Part shown: positions 34,508 through 43,412 of the stretch, piece by piece
Position numbering within the stretch: position 1 is the stretch's first letter
Layout: each line of letters starts with the position of its first letter
NCBI GenBank assembly: GCA_015999745.1
Contig: JAECQP010000001.1
Coordinates: 124,001 to 188,000, forward strand
Direction of reading: 5' to 3'
Length of the DNA: 64,000 nt
From: Sphingobacteriia bacterium
Lineage (GTDB): Bacteria; Bacteroidota; Bacteroidia; Chitinophagales; Chitinophagaceae
Position numbers and translations under genes: made by a program
Notes under the pieces: model-generated
Told to the model about the DNA's origin: nothing
The model's database searches: none
What the model saw: only the letters and a program-made list of their open reading frames with translations

Positions 34508-35323
34508 TTACGGTAATCGGGTAATTAACGACAGGCCCAGCCCTATTCCTCCGCCTGCATTCCTTCCATAAACCACGGAGGAAACCTGGAACATCGGCAT
34601 GATGGTTCTGGTAATCCTTCTGCCATAGGAAAGGGTAAGCCGGCCATTGGTGAAACTGGTATTAGCAAAAAGGTTCGGGTTAAAACTGGTATTACTGCTC
34701 ACGGATTCCTGGTGCATAAAACTGATGGTAGCAAGGCTGAACATATTGAACTTTCTGCCATATGTGCCAGTATACGTATACTGCCTGGGACCCTCGGGAT
34801 TGTCGAAAAAATGGGTATATGCCGCCTGCACTATGGCAAATGCCGCTTTACCTGCCGCAAAAGAATAGTTTACCTCCAGTCCATAGGCCCGGGAAGAATA
34901 TCCAAGTGAAACCACACTGTCTTTCTGGTACATCGGAATCATGAATATGGCTTTGGCCGTAAAATGCCGGTGCTGATCATCGGAAGAAAAATGTTTTGCC
35001 AGGCCGATAGATACGTCGCCGAAACCGGAATTACCCCGGATTGAATCTTGATTTACTCCTCTTTGGATAATATACGGAACATTGATCAGCAGATCAAGAC
35101 TTCTGCCCAATCCATGATTCAACGACATATTTACGATATGTGTGGCAAAATAATTATTGGAAGGAAAAGGGTTTCTTTTCCAGCTTCTGTCGTAATTGGA
35201 GGCGGAATAAAAATACGTATAACCTGGCAGCAATGAGATTCTGCCCTTACCAACCGGCCAGTCGGCTCTTGCTTTCTGCAAAAATGCCGTTAACAATACC
35301 AGGATGATTATTCCCTTTCTCAT
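34508..35323 (-). CDS. Outer-membrane beta-barrel protein A of the esterase cluster
   Basis: 271 residues with signal peptide (MRKGIIILVLLTAFLQKARA). The mature N terminus ADWPVGKGRISLLPGYTYFY is shared with the two paralogues in this cluster (ADWPVGKGRTSL, AGFPIGRGKYLI). The rest alternates aromatic and polar residues: SLNHGLGRSLDLLINVPYII, FGDVSIGLAKHF, KAIFMIPMYQ, LTLSYGRRITRTIMPMFQVS. This fits a 12- to 14-strand barrel related to the MetA-pathway/phenol-degradation transporter family. It may be a porin or a lipid/glycan exporter. Its start overlaps the stop of esterase A by four bases, so the two are translated in pair. No function is established. Confidence 0.75.
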   Translation of the reverse strand: MRKGIIILVLLTAFLQKARADWPVGKGRISLLPGYTYFYSASNYDRSWKRNPFPSNNYFATHIVNMSLNHGLGRSLDLLINVPYIIQRGVNQDSIRGNSGFGDVSIGLAKHFSSDDQHRHFTAKAIFMIPMYQKDSVVSLGYSSRAYGLEVNYSFAAGKAAFAIVQAAYTHFFDNPEGPRQYTYTGTYGRKFNMFSLATISFMHQESVSSNTSFNPNLFANTSFTNGRLTLSYGRRITRTIMPMFQVSSVVYGRNAGGGIGLGLSLITRLP

Positions 35324-37167
35324 TTACCAATGTTTTGTCTTTTCCGCAATAACTTTTCACTCATCCAGATCATTTGATAATGCCTGTGTTCCATCGTGAT
35401 TTCGTGTCCCAGGTGGGGGGCCACATACATTTCACTTTTCCCGATGGTTGCCGGATTCAATTTATTAAATGCCGCTATCACCGTTGCCGCCGGTGCCAAC
35501 GGATCCAGCAAACTCACGGCATACAACACCGAACAATTGATCATTGGCATGAAGTTTTGTACTTCAAAATAACTCAGGTTATCCAATAGTTGTTCAATCG
35601 TAACCGATGGATTGTCTTTTGTATAATCCACTACATGTTTAATGGGAAAATTATCATATAACGGATTACCCAGCAATTTATAGCTCTCATGGAAATCACA
35701 GAAAATAGGATTGTCTACAATCAGGCTGTTGATGCGATTACCTGTTAATGCTGCAGTTACCAGCGATAAAGTAGCACCCTGGCTTCCACCAAAAACCAAA
35801 ACCCTCGATAAGTCAAATCCCATTTCTTCGTGTGAATAAATAAAGTCGATGGCCCTGACACAATCCATGTACATTCCCCTGTACATATACCTGTCTTTAT
35901 CGGCGATATTAATCAACAGCGGTTGTTCATTCTCCGGGTTAAAGGGCTTCCAGTTTTTTTCAATCCCCCTTGTATTGAGGTTGAAGCCGATATTGTTCTC
36001 ATACAATAAAGGTTCCAGTTCCACCCTGTATCCCTGCAGGCCCACAATCACCGGATATTTTCCGGGTAGCCTTGGGATTGTCAGCCATCCGAAAATTTTT
36101 ACCTCGTTGAGTGAAATCATTTCCACCTTATATACTTTATGGAAGCGGGTAGTTCTGGTTTGATCGAGTATAATATTGTATTTGGGGTCAATTGCGGCCA
36201 GTTCGGCTTTTGCTGTTTCCCAAAAGGCTTCAAAATCTGGTGGTTTATGATACGGTGAGGCAATGCCGCTTACTTTATATCCAAAAGCATATTTGGTGGT
36301 GTCGTCGTAAGTGGTAAGATTCAATGCAACGGTAATACCATAAACACCCGGAGACGATACCGGCGGAATTTTAATTTTAAACTGTTTGCTTCCTTTTCTG
36401 GCCAGTTTTATGGCCACCACCCTTGTTTCAAGTGTTTCTCCGTTATCCGCTTTAAGGATATACGTGAGGGTGCCCTCCTGTTTAACTTTATATTTATTGG
36501 TAAGATGAACCTGGTATCCAATATTATCCGGATCCCAAAATACACCATCTCTATTGATTGGCTTAATTACCGTAATAATTTCCCCTTCATCGTCGGACGC
36601 CTCCAATTCTCCCTCTGTATGCTGATCGGGGTCTTCGGGAATATCTTCTGCTGAGGCGATCTTTTCAAAATTTGCTGCGGTATTATTGAGTTCATACGGG
36701 TTTCCTGGTTTGTCCTGCTTTAAAGATTTCGGATCCTTGTACGTAAATTCACTGGTAAGGTCTCCCGTGAAATCATTGAGCGTAAGGTCAAAGCGGATAG
36801 TGAAGGCGCCGTTTTCATTGAAGGGGATTACAAAAGCGGATTCAAATGTTTTTTTGGCAGCAACTTTTACAGCATAAGAACCGGTTGAATGAATTTCATG
36901 CTGATTGTTCCTGATTGTATAAAACAATGTTCCCTCCTGATCTGTTTCCAGGTTATTTTTAAAACTGGCACGATACTTCACCGGGTTCTTTTTTCCGAAA
37001 ACAGCCTTCGATTTTGCCGGAAGAATTCTGATTTCAACAGGATCTCCTGCAACAGAACAGCGGTTTTCCCCGGCAAATAGTAGCTGGCTATTGATTAGTA
37101 ATCCTACAAGCAGTAATAATACCGCAGGGGTTGAAAATTTCTTTTTATTCTTTTGTACAACAGTCAA
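35320..37167 (-). CDS. AXE1-like secreted esterase A with two Ig-like domains
   Basis: 615 residues. A long signal peptide (about 1-32) is followed by an Ig-like domain with NLETDQEGTLFYTIRN, a strongly acidic linker (about 165-205, with EDIPEDPDQHTEGELEASDD), a second Ig-like domain with YKVKQEGTLTYILKADNGET, and an alpha/beta-hydrolase of the acetylxylan-esterase/cephalosporin-deacetylase type (about 300-610). The catalytic residues are Ser462 in VFGGSQGATLS, Asp555 in AVSLLDPLAP, and His588 in APHLGHEIT. Activity would be release of acetyl or other acyl groups outside the cytoplasm. It is the third of three paralogues and ends in a 4-base overlap with outer-membrane gene A. Substrate unknown. 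Confidence 0.85.
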   Translation of the reverse strand: MTVVQKNKKKFSTPAVLLLLVGLLINSQLLFAGENRCSVAGDPVEIRILPAKSKAVFGKKNPVKYRASFKNNLETDQEGTLFYTIRNNQHEIHSTGSYAVKVAAKKTFESAFVIPFNENGAFTIRFDLTLNDFTGDLTSEFTYKDPKSLKQDKPGNPYELNNTAANFEKIASAEDIPEDPDQHTEGELEASDDEGEIITVIKPINRDGVFWDPDNIGYQVHLTNKYKVKQEGTLTYILKADNGETLETRVVAIKLARKGSKQFKIKIPPVSSPGVYGITVALNLTTYDDTTKYAFGYKVSGIASPYHKPPDFEAFWETAKAELAAIDPKYNIILDQTRTTRFHKVYKVEMISLNEVKIFGWLTIPRLPGKYPVIVGLQGYRVELEPLLYENNIGFNLNTRGIEKNWKPFNPENEQPLLINIADKDRYMYRGMYMDCVRAIDFIYSHEEMGFDLSRVLVFGGSQGATLSLVTAALTGNRINSLIVDNPIFCDFHESYKLLGNPLYDNFPIKHVVDYTKDNPSVTIEQLLDNLSYFEVQNFMPMINCSVLYAVSLLDPLAPAATVIAAFNKLNPATIGKSEMYVAPHLGHEITMEHRHYQMIWMSEKLLRKRQNIGK

Positions 37168-37192
37168 TATTCAGAATTAAATATGAAAAATG

Positions 37193-38017
37193 CTAAGGGA
37201 GTTTCATTACCAAAAAAACACTTGCGCTCATTCCAAGCCCAATGTTCTTTCCATAAAGCGTATAGGCGCCCTGCAAATACGGCGTTAGGGTTCTGCTGAT
37301 TTTCCTGCCATATGCAAATGTTAATAAACCTGAGCTGAAATTTCTGGTAGCCTGTGGATTAGGATTAAATACAGTATTGACGCTCTCCGACACCTGGTGC
37401 GCAAAATTGAAAGTAACCAGGCTGTATTTATTCAGCGACCTTCCAAAAGTAAATGCACCCCTGTATTGATTGGGGCCTTCGGCATAATCAATGAATCTTG
37501 TATAGGAGCCTTCAATAACAGCAAAAGATTGTTTAAAGGGTGTAAACGAATAGTTTACGGTTGCCTGCAAACCCTTGGAAGCATAGCCCAGCTCAGGTGT
37601 TTTATTGTTTTCGTACGTAGGTATAATGACCTGCGCCTTGATGGTAAGGTGCTTTTGAAATTCAGCAGAAGGAAAATGGTAAGCAAGCCCCACTGAAATA
37701 TCTCCAACGCCCGAGTTGGTTTTCCGGATACCATTCGAAACCTGGTCCTGTGCAATAAAAGGGAGGTTGGCCACTACATCCAGTCTTCTTCCCAAACCAT
37801 GTACCATGGTAAGCCCATAAAAATGGGATTGGAATTTATCTCCGGGATTAAAAGAAGCCAGTTTTCCATTGGCATCAAAATACTTCGACGAATAAAAGTA
37901 ATTATATGAAGCAATCAGGGATGTCCTTCCCTTGCCTACGGGCCAGTCGGCCCTGCAGGTAAAGGCCAGCAGGAACAACGCAGCGGAACATATTATTTTA
38001 TTGATTGCCGAATTCAT
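37193..38017 (-). CDS. Outer-membrane beta-barrel protein B of the esterase cluster
   Basis: 274 residues, signal peptide MNSAINKIICSAALFLLAFT, mature start CRADWPVGKGRTSLIASYNY. Paralogue of protein A in the same cluster with the same length and the same strand plan: MVHGLGRRLDVVANLPFIAQ, GVGDISVGLAYHF, KAQVIIPTYENN, GLLTFAYGRKISRTLTPYLQ. The repeated glycine-arginine turns (GLGRRLD, YGRKISR) are shared with protein A. Its start lies 20 bases inside the 3' end of esterase B, with AAGGA three bases before the ATG. This is coupled expression of an esterase with a barrel partner. The channel or exporter role is inferred from fold only. Confidence 0.75.
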   Translation of the reverse strand: MNSAINKIICSAALFLLAFTCRADWPVGKGRTSLIASYNYFYSSKYFDANGKLASFNPGDKFQSHFYGLTMVHGLGRRLDVVANLPFIAQDQVSNGIRKTNSGVGDISVGLAYHFPSAEFQKHLTIKAQVIIPTYENNKTPELGYASKGLQATVNYSFTPFKQSFAVIEGSYTRFIDYAEGPNQYRGAFTFGRSLNKYSLVTFNFAHQVSESVNTVFNPNPQATRNFSSGLLTFAYGRKISRTLTPYLQGAYTLYGKNIGLGMSASVFLVMKLP

Positions 38018-39869
38018 TCCTTATGGATTTTCTTTTTTTAACTACTTTCTCCAAAAACCATTTACTCACAAAAGCATCATGACTTCTGGGTACTTCGTGG
38101 CCCAATGTTGGAAAAACATACAGCTCGCTTTTGGCGATTGTTTCAGGACTCATTTTATTGTAAGCGGCCAATGCGGTTCCGGGTGGTACAAACTCATCCA
38201 GTAAGCTCACCGCATATAAAACGGGGCAGGCAACCGCAGGCATAAAATTCTGTACTTCAAAATACTGAAGCGTATGAACCATGTTGTCGATGGTCATTTC
38301 CGGGTTTTTATCCTGAAATCTGCGCAGATCCCGGATCGGGAATTGAATATTGGGATTGGATTGCGTGATTTCAACATGTCTTGCCCAATCGAAAAAGATC
38401 GGGTTGTTGGCTACCACAGTGTTGATTTTATCGGGCATCATGGCGGCGGCAATCAGTGAAAGCGACGCGCCCTGGCTACCGCCAAAAGCAACAACCCTTC
38501 GAAGATCCATCCCCATATCTCCATGGGAGTGAATAAACTCCACCGCTCTTATACAGTCCATATAAATGCCGCGATATATATAGTCATCCTTATTTTCTAT
38601 ATTTACCAGCAGCTGTTCCCTGTTTTCGGGGTTAATCTGTTCCTTCACTTTTTTATCAATACCCCTAACGTTTACGGTAAAGCTGATAAAGTCATCGAAA
38701 TAAAGCGGGCTGAGTTCAATTTTATATCCTCCAAAACCAATCAGTACAGGATACTTACCCTTTGGCTTGGGAATACTCAGCCAGCCAAAAACAGGCACAT
38801 TCCCCAGCGATTGAAATTCCACCCTGTAAACGGTGTGGAAATACGTGCTTTTGCTTTCGTCAGGAATAATTCTGTATTGCGGGTCAATTGCGGCCAGTTC
38901 GTTCCTGGCGGTTTTCCAGAACTCATCAAAGTCGGGTGCAAGATGGTACGGTGTTGCAATATTGTTGATCCTGTAACCAAATGCATGCTTGGTGGTATCA
39001 TCGTAAGTGCTCACATTCAGCGCGGCATCAATATTGTAAACGCCGGCCTGGGTTATCTCCGGTAATTTAACCGTGAACTTTCTGATGCCCTTTTTCCCCA
39101 TTTTAATATTTACCACCGTTTCACCCACCGGTTTCCCCTCTTCTGTTTTTACAATCAGCTTAAAGGTTCCCTCCTGCTTCGCTTTGTACTTATTGATCAG
39201 CGTAACAGTGTAGCGGATGTTTTTCCCGTTGTAAAACAGGCCGTCTGCATTGTAGGGTTTTACCTTTGTAATGATTTCTCCCTCTTCTTCAGATTCTTCT
39301 TCGTCATGCGCTTCTTCTGTCGCTACCTCCTTGTCAGACTCCGCCACCAGCGCTTCCCTGGTGGAGGCATCGGACTGATCTATATTGTCTCTGGACCAGT
39401 TTTGGTCGTAAGGATTGGGGATATTCCTCCGGTCGTTTGCTTTTCGGGGAGGCCCGCTGTAACTGAATTCTCTCGTGATCAGTTCAGCATGATCATTCAG
39501 TTCAATGTTGGCATTCAGGGTATATTCCCCTTCGGTATCAAGCGGAACCTCAAAAGAGGATTCGATTTTTTTTCTGGCATTTACCCGAACATCCAGGGAA
39601 TTTCGAAGAATGGTTTCTCCGCTGTTGTTCTTTACAGTATACACCAGTGTTCCCTCCTGGTCGTTGGTAAAATTGTTTTTAATGGAAACTTTGAACCGTA
39701 TCGGTTTTCTTGCGCTAAAGCTGGCTTTTTTACTGGCAGCATTCAAAAGAACCACCACCCCTTCTTCGTTGCCCCTTTTTTGAAACGCCGAGCCCCTGAA
39801 AGGCATAAAAAACAAGCCGATCAGCAAAAAGCCAAACAGGTTGATTTTATATATAGCGGCGGATTTCAT
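37998..39869 (-). CDS. AXE1-like secreted esterase B with two Ig-like domains
   Basis: 623 residues from the ATG at 39869, four bases after the stop of the acyltransferase gene; an in-frame ATG at 39902 would overlap that gene by 29 bases. Signal peptide MKSAAIYKINLFGFLLIGLF, Ig-like domain 1 with NFTNDQEGTLVYTVKNNSGE, an acidic linker (VAESDKEVATEEAHDEEESE), Ig-like domain 2 with YKAKQEGTFKLIVKTEEGKP, and the AXE1-type hydrolase. The triad is Ser465 in AFGGSQGASLS, Asp558 in AVSLLDEFVPP, and His591 in FPTLGHEVP. All catalytic residues are kept. It is close to esterase A in sequence and layout, and has a barrel partner gene right behind it. Confidence 0.85.
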   Translation of the reverse strand: MKSAAIYKINLFGFLLIGLFFMPFRGSAFQKRGNEEGVVVLLNAASKKASFSARKPIRFKVSIKNNFTNDQEGTLVYTVKNNSGETILRNSLDVRVNARKKIESSFEVPLDTEGEYTLNANIELNDHAELITREFSYSGPPRKANDRRNIPNPYDQNWSRDNIDQSDASTREALVAESDKEVATEEAHDEEESEEEGEIITKVKPYNADGLFYNGKNIRYTVTLINKYKAKQEGTFKLIVKTEEGKPVGETVVNIKMGKKGIRKFTVKLPEITQAGVYNIDAALNVSTYDDTTKHAFGYRINNIATPYHLAPDFDEFWKTARNELAAIDPQYRIIPDESKSTYFHTVYRVEFQSLGNVPVFGWLSIPKPKGKYPVLIGFGGYKIELSPLYFDDFISFTVNVRGIDKKVKEQINPENREQLLVNIENKDDYIYRGIYMDCIRAVEFIHSHGDMGMDLRRVVAFGGSQGASLSLIAAAMMPDKINTVVANNPIFFDWARHVEITQSNPNIQFPIRDLRRFQDKNPEMTIDNMVHTLQYFEVQNFMPAVACPVLYAVSLLDEFVPPGTALAAYNKMSPETIAKSELYVFPTLGHEVPRSHDAFVSKWFLEKVVKKRKSIRNEFGNQ

Positions 39870-39873
39870 AGGC

Positions 39874-41085
39874 CTATTCTTTTGACTGGTTACCTGTGGC
39901 AACCTTTTTTTTCTCCAACAGGGATGATTTTCTGATATAAAGATTTACCGGTTCTTCTATAAACTTATAAAGAATAATGGAAACAAGGTTCAATATGATG
40001 AATACCATCCCTACCAGTACAACAGTGTAATTGATATGTTCTGATAACCACCAGTATTCATTGGCATCCAGCCATGCATAAAAACGATCCGTATTTTTTT
40101 CGCTGAAATCGCTGGCCAGTTTTGAAATGAATCCAATGTGGATCAGGTAAAAAATATAAGAGCTCTTACCAAGCAGTTGCATAAGCGAACCCGATAACCA
40201 GTACCGAATCAACGATTTTTCTTTCATTAAACCATAAAAGAACAACGCAATACCAATGGGTAAAAGAACATTGTTGGAAAAAATACCAACTGGTTGGTAG
40301 AGTCCATAGGGTGTTGCAGTATCAATTGGTTGTATAGCCATAATGCCAACGCTTGCTGCCATTACTACAATGCCAAGTAATGTAAACAAGGGGTGTTTTT
40401 TAACAGTGTTGTCGCTTTTTAAGATGACGAGCGCCAGTGCCATACCAATAAAAAATTCCACGCAGCGGCCAAAAAAGGTATATAGGAACATGAATTTGAG
40501 GTTGCCAAAGAATCCCCAGAAACTCAGGTTACCAAAAATCAATACCAGTAAAACACCGATACCCAGCAATATCAGCGGAAGATAGAAAAGGGCTTTTTTC
40601 GTTTTTTTAATATACAGGAAAAAGAAGGGTGCCATGAAATAAAAACACTCCTCCACCGTAAGCGACCAGCCCTGGCTTACGCCGGTGAATTTCAGATCAT
40701 CAAAAAAGCCCCTGATAAAAAATATATTCAGGAAAATCAACAAAACGGGTGAAAAGAAATTATTATACACTGAGTGATCTCCGATCCACCAGGCAAATGC
40801 AAAAGTGGCCACTGTAAGAATCAGGTACATTGGATAAATCCGTGCAATCCTGTTTTTAAGATATTTACGGAACCAGGTGCCATTAATTTCACAGGTATCA
40901 AAATACCTCAAACAGATCAGAAATCCACTCAATACAAAGAAGAGCGTAACACCAATATGAAACTCATTCAGTATTCTGAAAAGCGGATAAGGAAATTCGG
41001 CCTGGTTAAAATGATGGAAAAACACCAGAAAAGCTGCAATTGCTCTTACACCAGTTAGGGCCGGGATATATACATTAGACTTCAT
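39874..41085 (-). CDS. Acyltransferase-3 family membrane protein (OafA-like)
   Basis: 403 residues with ten or eleven membrane helices. The start IPALTGVRAIAAFLVFFHHF holds the conserved Arg and the histidine pair of the family; ILNEFHIGVTLFFVLSGFLI is the second signature, and RIYPMYL the third. Such proteins transfer acetyl or other acyl groups from the cytoplasm or membrane to sugars of lipopolysaccharide, peptidoglycan, exopolysaccharide or antibiotics. Its place within a run of acyl esterases suggests acylation of the same glycan that the esterases work on. There is no fused SGNH domain. It lies 17 bases after outer-membrane gene C and four before esterase B. Confidence 0.88.
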   Translation of the reverse strand: MKSNVYIPALTGVRAIAAFLVFFHHFNQAEFPYPLFRILNEFHIGVTLFFVLSGFLICLRYFDTCEINGTWFRKYLKNRIARIYPMYLILTVATFAFAWWIGDHSVYNNFFSPVLLIFLNIFFIRGFFDDLKFTGVSQGWSLTVEECFYFMAPFFFLYIKKTKKALFYLPLILLGIGVLLVLIFGNLSFWGFFGNLKFMFLYTFFGRCVEFFIGMALALVILKSDNTVKKHPLFTLLGIVVMAASVGIMAIQPIDTATPYGLYQPVGIFSNNVLLPIGIALFFYGLMKEKSLIRYWLSGSLMQLLGKSSYIFYLIHIGFISKLASDFSEKNTDRFYAWLDANEYWWLSEHINYTVVLVGMVFIILNLVSIILYKFIEEPVNLYIRKSSLLEKKKVATGNQSKE

Positions 41086-41102
41086 ATGCTGTTTTTCTTC
41101 GG

Positions 41103-41927
41103 CTATAATTTGGCAACAATCGAAATGGAACCACCGCCACCCTTACCGGTGTTTTTTCCGGAAATATCTGTGAAGATGTTAATAAAAAACTGGTAATTCT
41201 GGTCAATCTTTCTTCCATATCCCGCTGTTAATCTGAAATAGGAAAAAGACCTGATCGCAGCAAGGTTACCATAGTTGAATATGGATTGGGTGCTGTTCGA
41301 TTTTACGCCACTCATGGCAAAAGTAAACTTATTCATTTCATCTACCGGAACACCCAATAACGCATCAAAGAACAACTGTGTTGGTCCTTCGGGACTAAAA
41401 TACTGCTTCACACCGGCATTGATGTCGTAGTAAGTATTTCTCAATCTCTCCCGGTTGGTTCCGGAAAAAGACATTTTTATTTCTCCGCCCACCTGTTGAA
41501 AACCGGTATAGGGTTGTTTGGAAGCGTTGTTCTGGTAAAGCGGTACAATCAATGATCCGGATACCGTTAAAAATTTATAGTAGTCGAAGCTGTTGAGCAA
41601 ATATTGCAGGCCAAAACTGGCATCGCCCAGGCTGGCATTCTGTTCGGTAAGATTGGTTTCCATCTTGCGCTGGATGGTATAGTTGATATTACCAATGAAA
41701 TCGAGGTTTTCTGTTAACCCGACACCCCCATACAAGCCAAAATAATGAGAGGAAAAACGACCGCCGTTGGCATAGTCTACATACGTACCGTCGTCCTTCC
41801 AATAACCTTTTGCCTGGTACAGGTTATAAGATGGTACAATCAGATACTTTCCTCTTCCTATAGGAAACCCCGCATAAGCGGCACTGGAAATCATTGCAAA
41901 AAGAAGGAGTGAAAGGACCTGTTTCAT
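41103..41927 (-). CDS. Outer-membrane beta-barrel protein C of the esterase cluster
   Basis: 274 residues, signal peptide MKQVLSLLLFAMISSAAYA. The mature start GFPIGRGKYLIVPSYNLYQA matches the WPVGKGR start of proteins A and B but has diverged the most of the three. Strands include GLTENLDFIGNINYTIQ, ASLGDASFGLQYLL, SGSLIVPLYQNN, RLTAGYGRKIDQNYQFFIN. Acts presumably in the outer membrane. It follows the inactive esterase-like gene C by 20 bases and precedes the acyltransferase-3 gene by 17, so all lie in one transcript. The conserved alternation of esterase and barrel genes is the main hint to a joint role. Confidence 0.75.
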   Translation of the reverse strand: MKQVLSLLLFAMISSAAYAGFPIGRGKYLIVPSYNLYQAKGYWKDDGTYVDYANGGRFSSHYFGLYGGVGLTENLDFIGNINYTIQRKMETNLTEQNASLGDASFGLQYLLNSFDYYKFLTVSGSLIVPLYQNNASKQPYTGFQQVGGEIKMSFSGTNRERLRNTYYDINAGVKQYFSPEGPTQLFFDALLGVPVDEMNKFTFAMSGVKSNSTQSIFNYGNLAAIRSFSYFRLTAGYGRKIDQNYQFFINIFTDISGKNTGKGGGGSISIVAKL

Positions 41928-41947
41928 TGTGTTGTTTTGTTTGGTGA

Positions 41948-43276
41948 TCAGAGAATTTTTTTAATCCAATAATTCTGCAGGGAGTAATAGATATAGTTCA
42001 TACCCTCTGCGTCGGGACTCATAAATATTTCCCGGTTGTCTATCCGGATCTGGTTATACAATGCTATTGCAGCCTGGGGCGGACAAACCGTGTTTTTAAG
42101 GTTATGTCCAAATAATACCCTGCACCTGATATTGGGTGCAAAATTCACCGGATCAAAATAATCCCAGACTCTGAACAAACCCTCTTTATTTAACCTGTTA
42201 CGGGGGTTGGCAAGATAGGATTGAAAATTTCTGACCGGCCAGGGCTGAACCTTTTGGGTTTCGGCCATCATAAAGAGGGTGCGCATATCCACGTATACCG
42301 TCCTTTCCAGGATACAGCCCTGCGGCCTGCTATCCATCGAAGCAACCACTGCTGCCAGCACGGCGCCCTGTCCTTCGCCTTTTACCACCACTTTCCTGGT
42401 ATCCAGTTTCAGGTGTTCATGCCGGTAAATAAAATCCAGGCCGCGCAGGGCATCCATGTATACCCCCCGATAGATGTACCTGTTTTTATCGTTAAGGCCA
42501 ATTACATTAAACGTATTATAATCAGCATTTGTATTGTCTCTGCTGTTGCCATGTCCTCTTACATTCAACCGGAATACCGCCATGTCTTTTCTCAGAGAGT
42601 CCGGGCGCATCTCTTCCAGGTAACCGGGGAGTTCATATAAAACTTTAAACCGGCCTCTTTCCTTCGGTACAGAAAGCCACCCCCTGATGGTCTGCATGTC
42701 GATCGACTGAAACTCTACCATAAACACATCCACCTCCCTGGTACTCTGATCACCCCTTCGGGTAACCCGGAATTTAGGATCGATATTAATCAGGTCTCTT
42801 CTGGCATCGTCCCAGAATTGATCAAAATCTGCCGGGCGGTTCACATTGGAATAAATTTTCTCCGGATCCACCCCGTAACCAAAGTACAGTGTATCTATAT
42901 ACCTGTTGGCAGAAACAATGATCGACAGTTGGTAAAAACCCGGTACAGTTCTGTCGTTCTCCAATTTAAGATCAGTAGCAAACCCTCTTTTGGCATCTAT
43001 CGTAAAACCCATTTCCTGGTTAAATGTCTGTTCGCCTTTATAATTCCTGACTTCCACCCTCATACTTCCCCTGATCTTTTCACCAGTGTTGTTTTTCAAT
43101 CTTACATCATAACCCACTTTATCGTCATTCCGGAAAATGGATTCTTTTTTAAAGGGGCGGATATCATAGGTAATGCCTTTCTGTGCCAGGCATACTGTTC
43201 CTGTACTCAAAATGAGTAAGAGGCAGCGCATAAGAACACTACTCAGGTGCAAAACTCCGGGTACCCTTGCATTCAT
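41948..43276 (-). CDS. AXE1-like pseudo-esterase C with lost catalytic triad
   Basis: 442 residues. The usual start may be the ATG at 43231 (MRCLLLILSTGTVCLAQKG, a clear signal peptide); the 43276 start adds 15 residues. One Ig-like domain (about 35-130, with NNTGEKIRGSMRVEVRNYKG) precedes the hydrolase fold. Aligned with esterases A and B without gaps around the site, GGSQG is replaced by GEGQG (Ser to Gly302), the Asp of LLDP by LKNT (Asn395), and the His of LGHE by DAEGM (Gly425). It cannot act as a serine esterase in the usual way. The first Ig-like domain and the acidic linker are also absent. It is the first gene of the cluster, and may bind the substrate or act as a scaffold. Confidence 0.85.
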   Translation of the reverse strand: MNARVPGVLHLSSVLMRCLLLILSTGTVCLAQKGITYDIRPFKKESIFRNDDKVGYDVRLKNNTGEKIRGSMRVEVRNYKGEQTFNQEMGFTIDAKRGFATDLKLENDRTVPGFYQLSIIVSANRYIDTLYFGYGVDPEKIYSNVNRPADFDQFWDDARRDLINIDPKFRVTRRGDQSTREVDVFMVEFQSIDMQTIRGWLSVPKERGRFKVLYELPGYLEEMRPDSLRKDMAVFRLNVRGHGNSRDNTNADYNTFNVIGLNDKNRYIYRGVYMDALRGLDFIYRHEHLKLDTRKVVVKGEGQGAVLAAVVASMDSRPQGCILERTVYVDMRTLFMMAETQKVQPWPVRNFQSYLANPRNRLNKEGLFRVWDYFDPVNFAPNIRCRVLFGHNLKNTVCPPQAAIALYNQIRIDNREIFMSPDAEGMNYIYYSLQNYWIKKIL

Positions 43277-43297
43277 GTGGATGGATATATTAACCTC

Positions 43298-43318
43298 TTT
43301 CCGGATCAGTGCCGGAAA
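43298..43318. promoter_or_regulatory. Inverted repeat upstream of the esterase cluster
   Basis: A perfect 7-bp inverted repeat TTTCCGG / CCGGAAA with a 7-base spacer lies 22 bases upstream of the 43276 start, just 5' of AAAGAGG on the transcript. It could be an operator or a hairpin in the leader of the cluster. Chance cannot be excluded for arms of this size. Confidence 0.3.
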
Positions 43319-43412
43319 ACCATGGGTAGAACGTTTAAGGTGGTATTAATATTATATTGAATGCTAATAATTTAACGCGGCTGACTCCTGCTTGGGTTGG
43401 CAGTAAGCCCCA

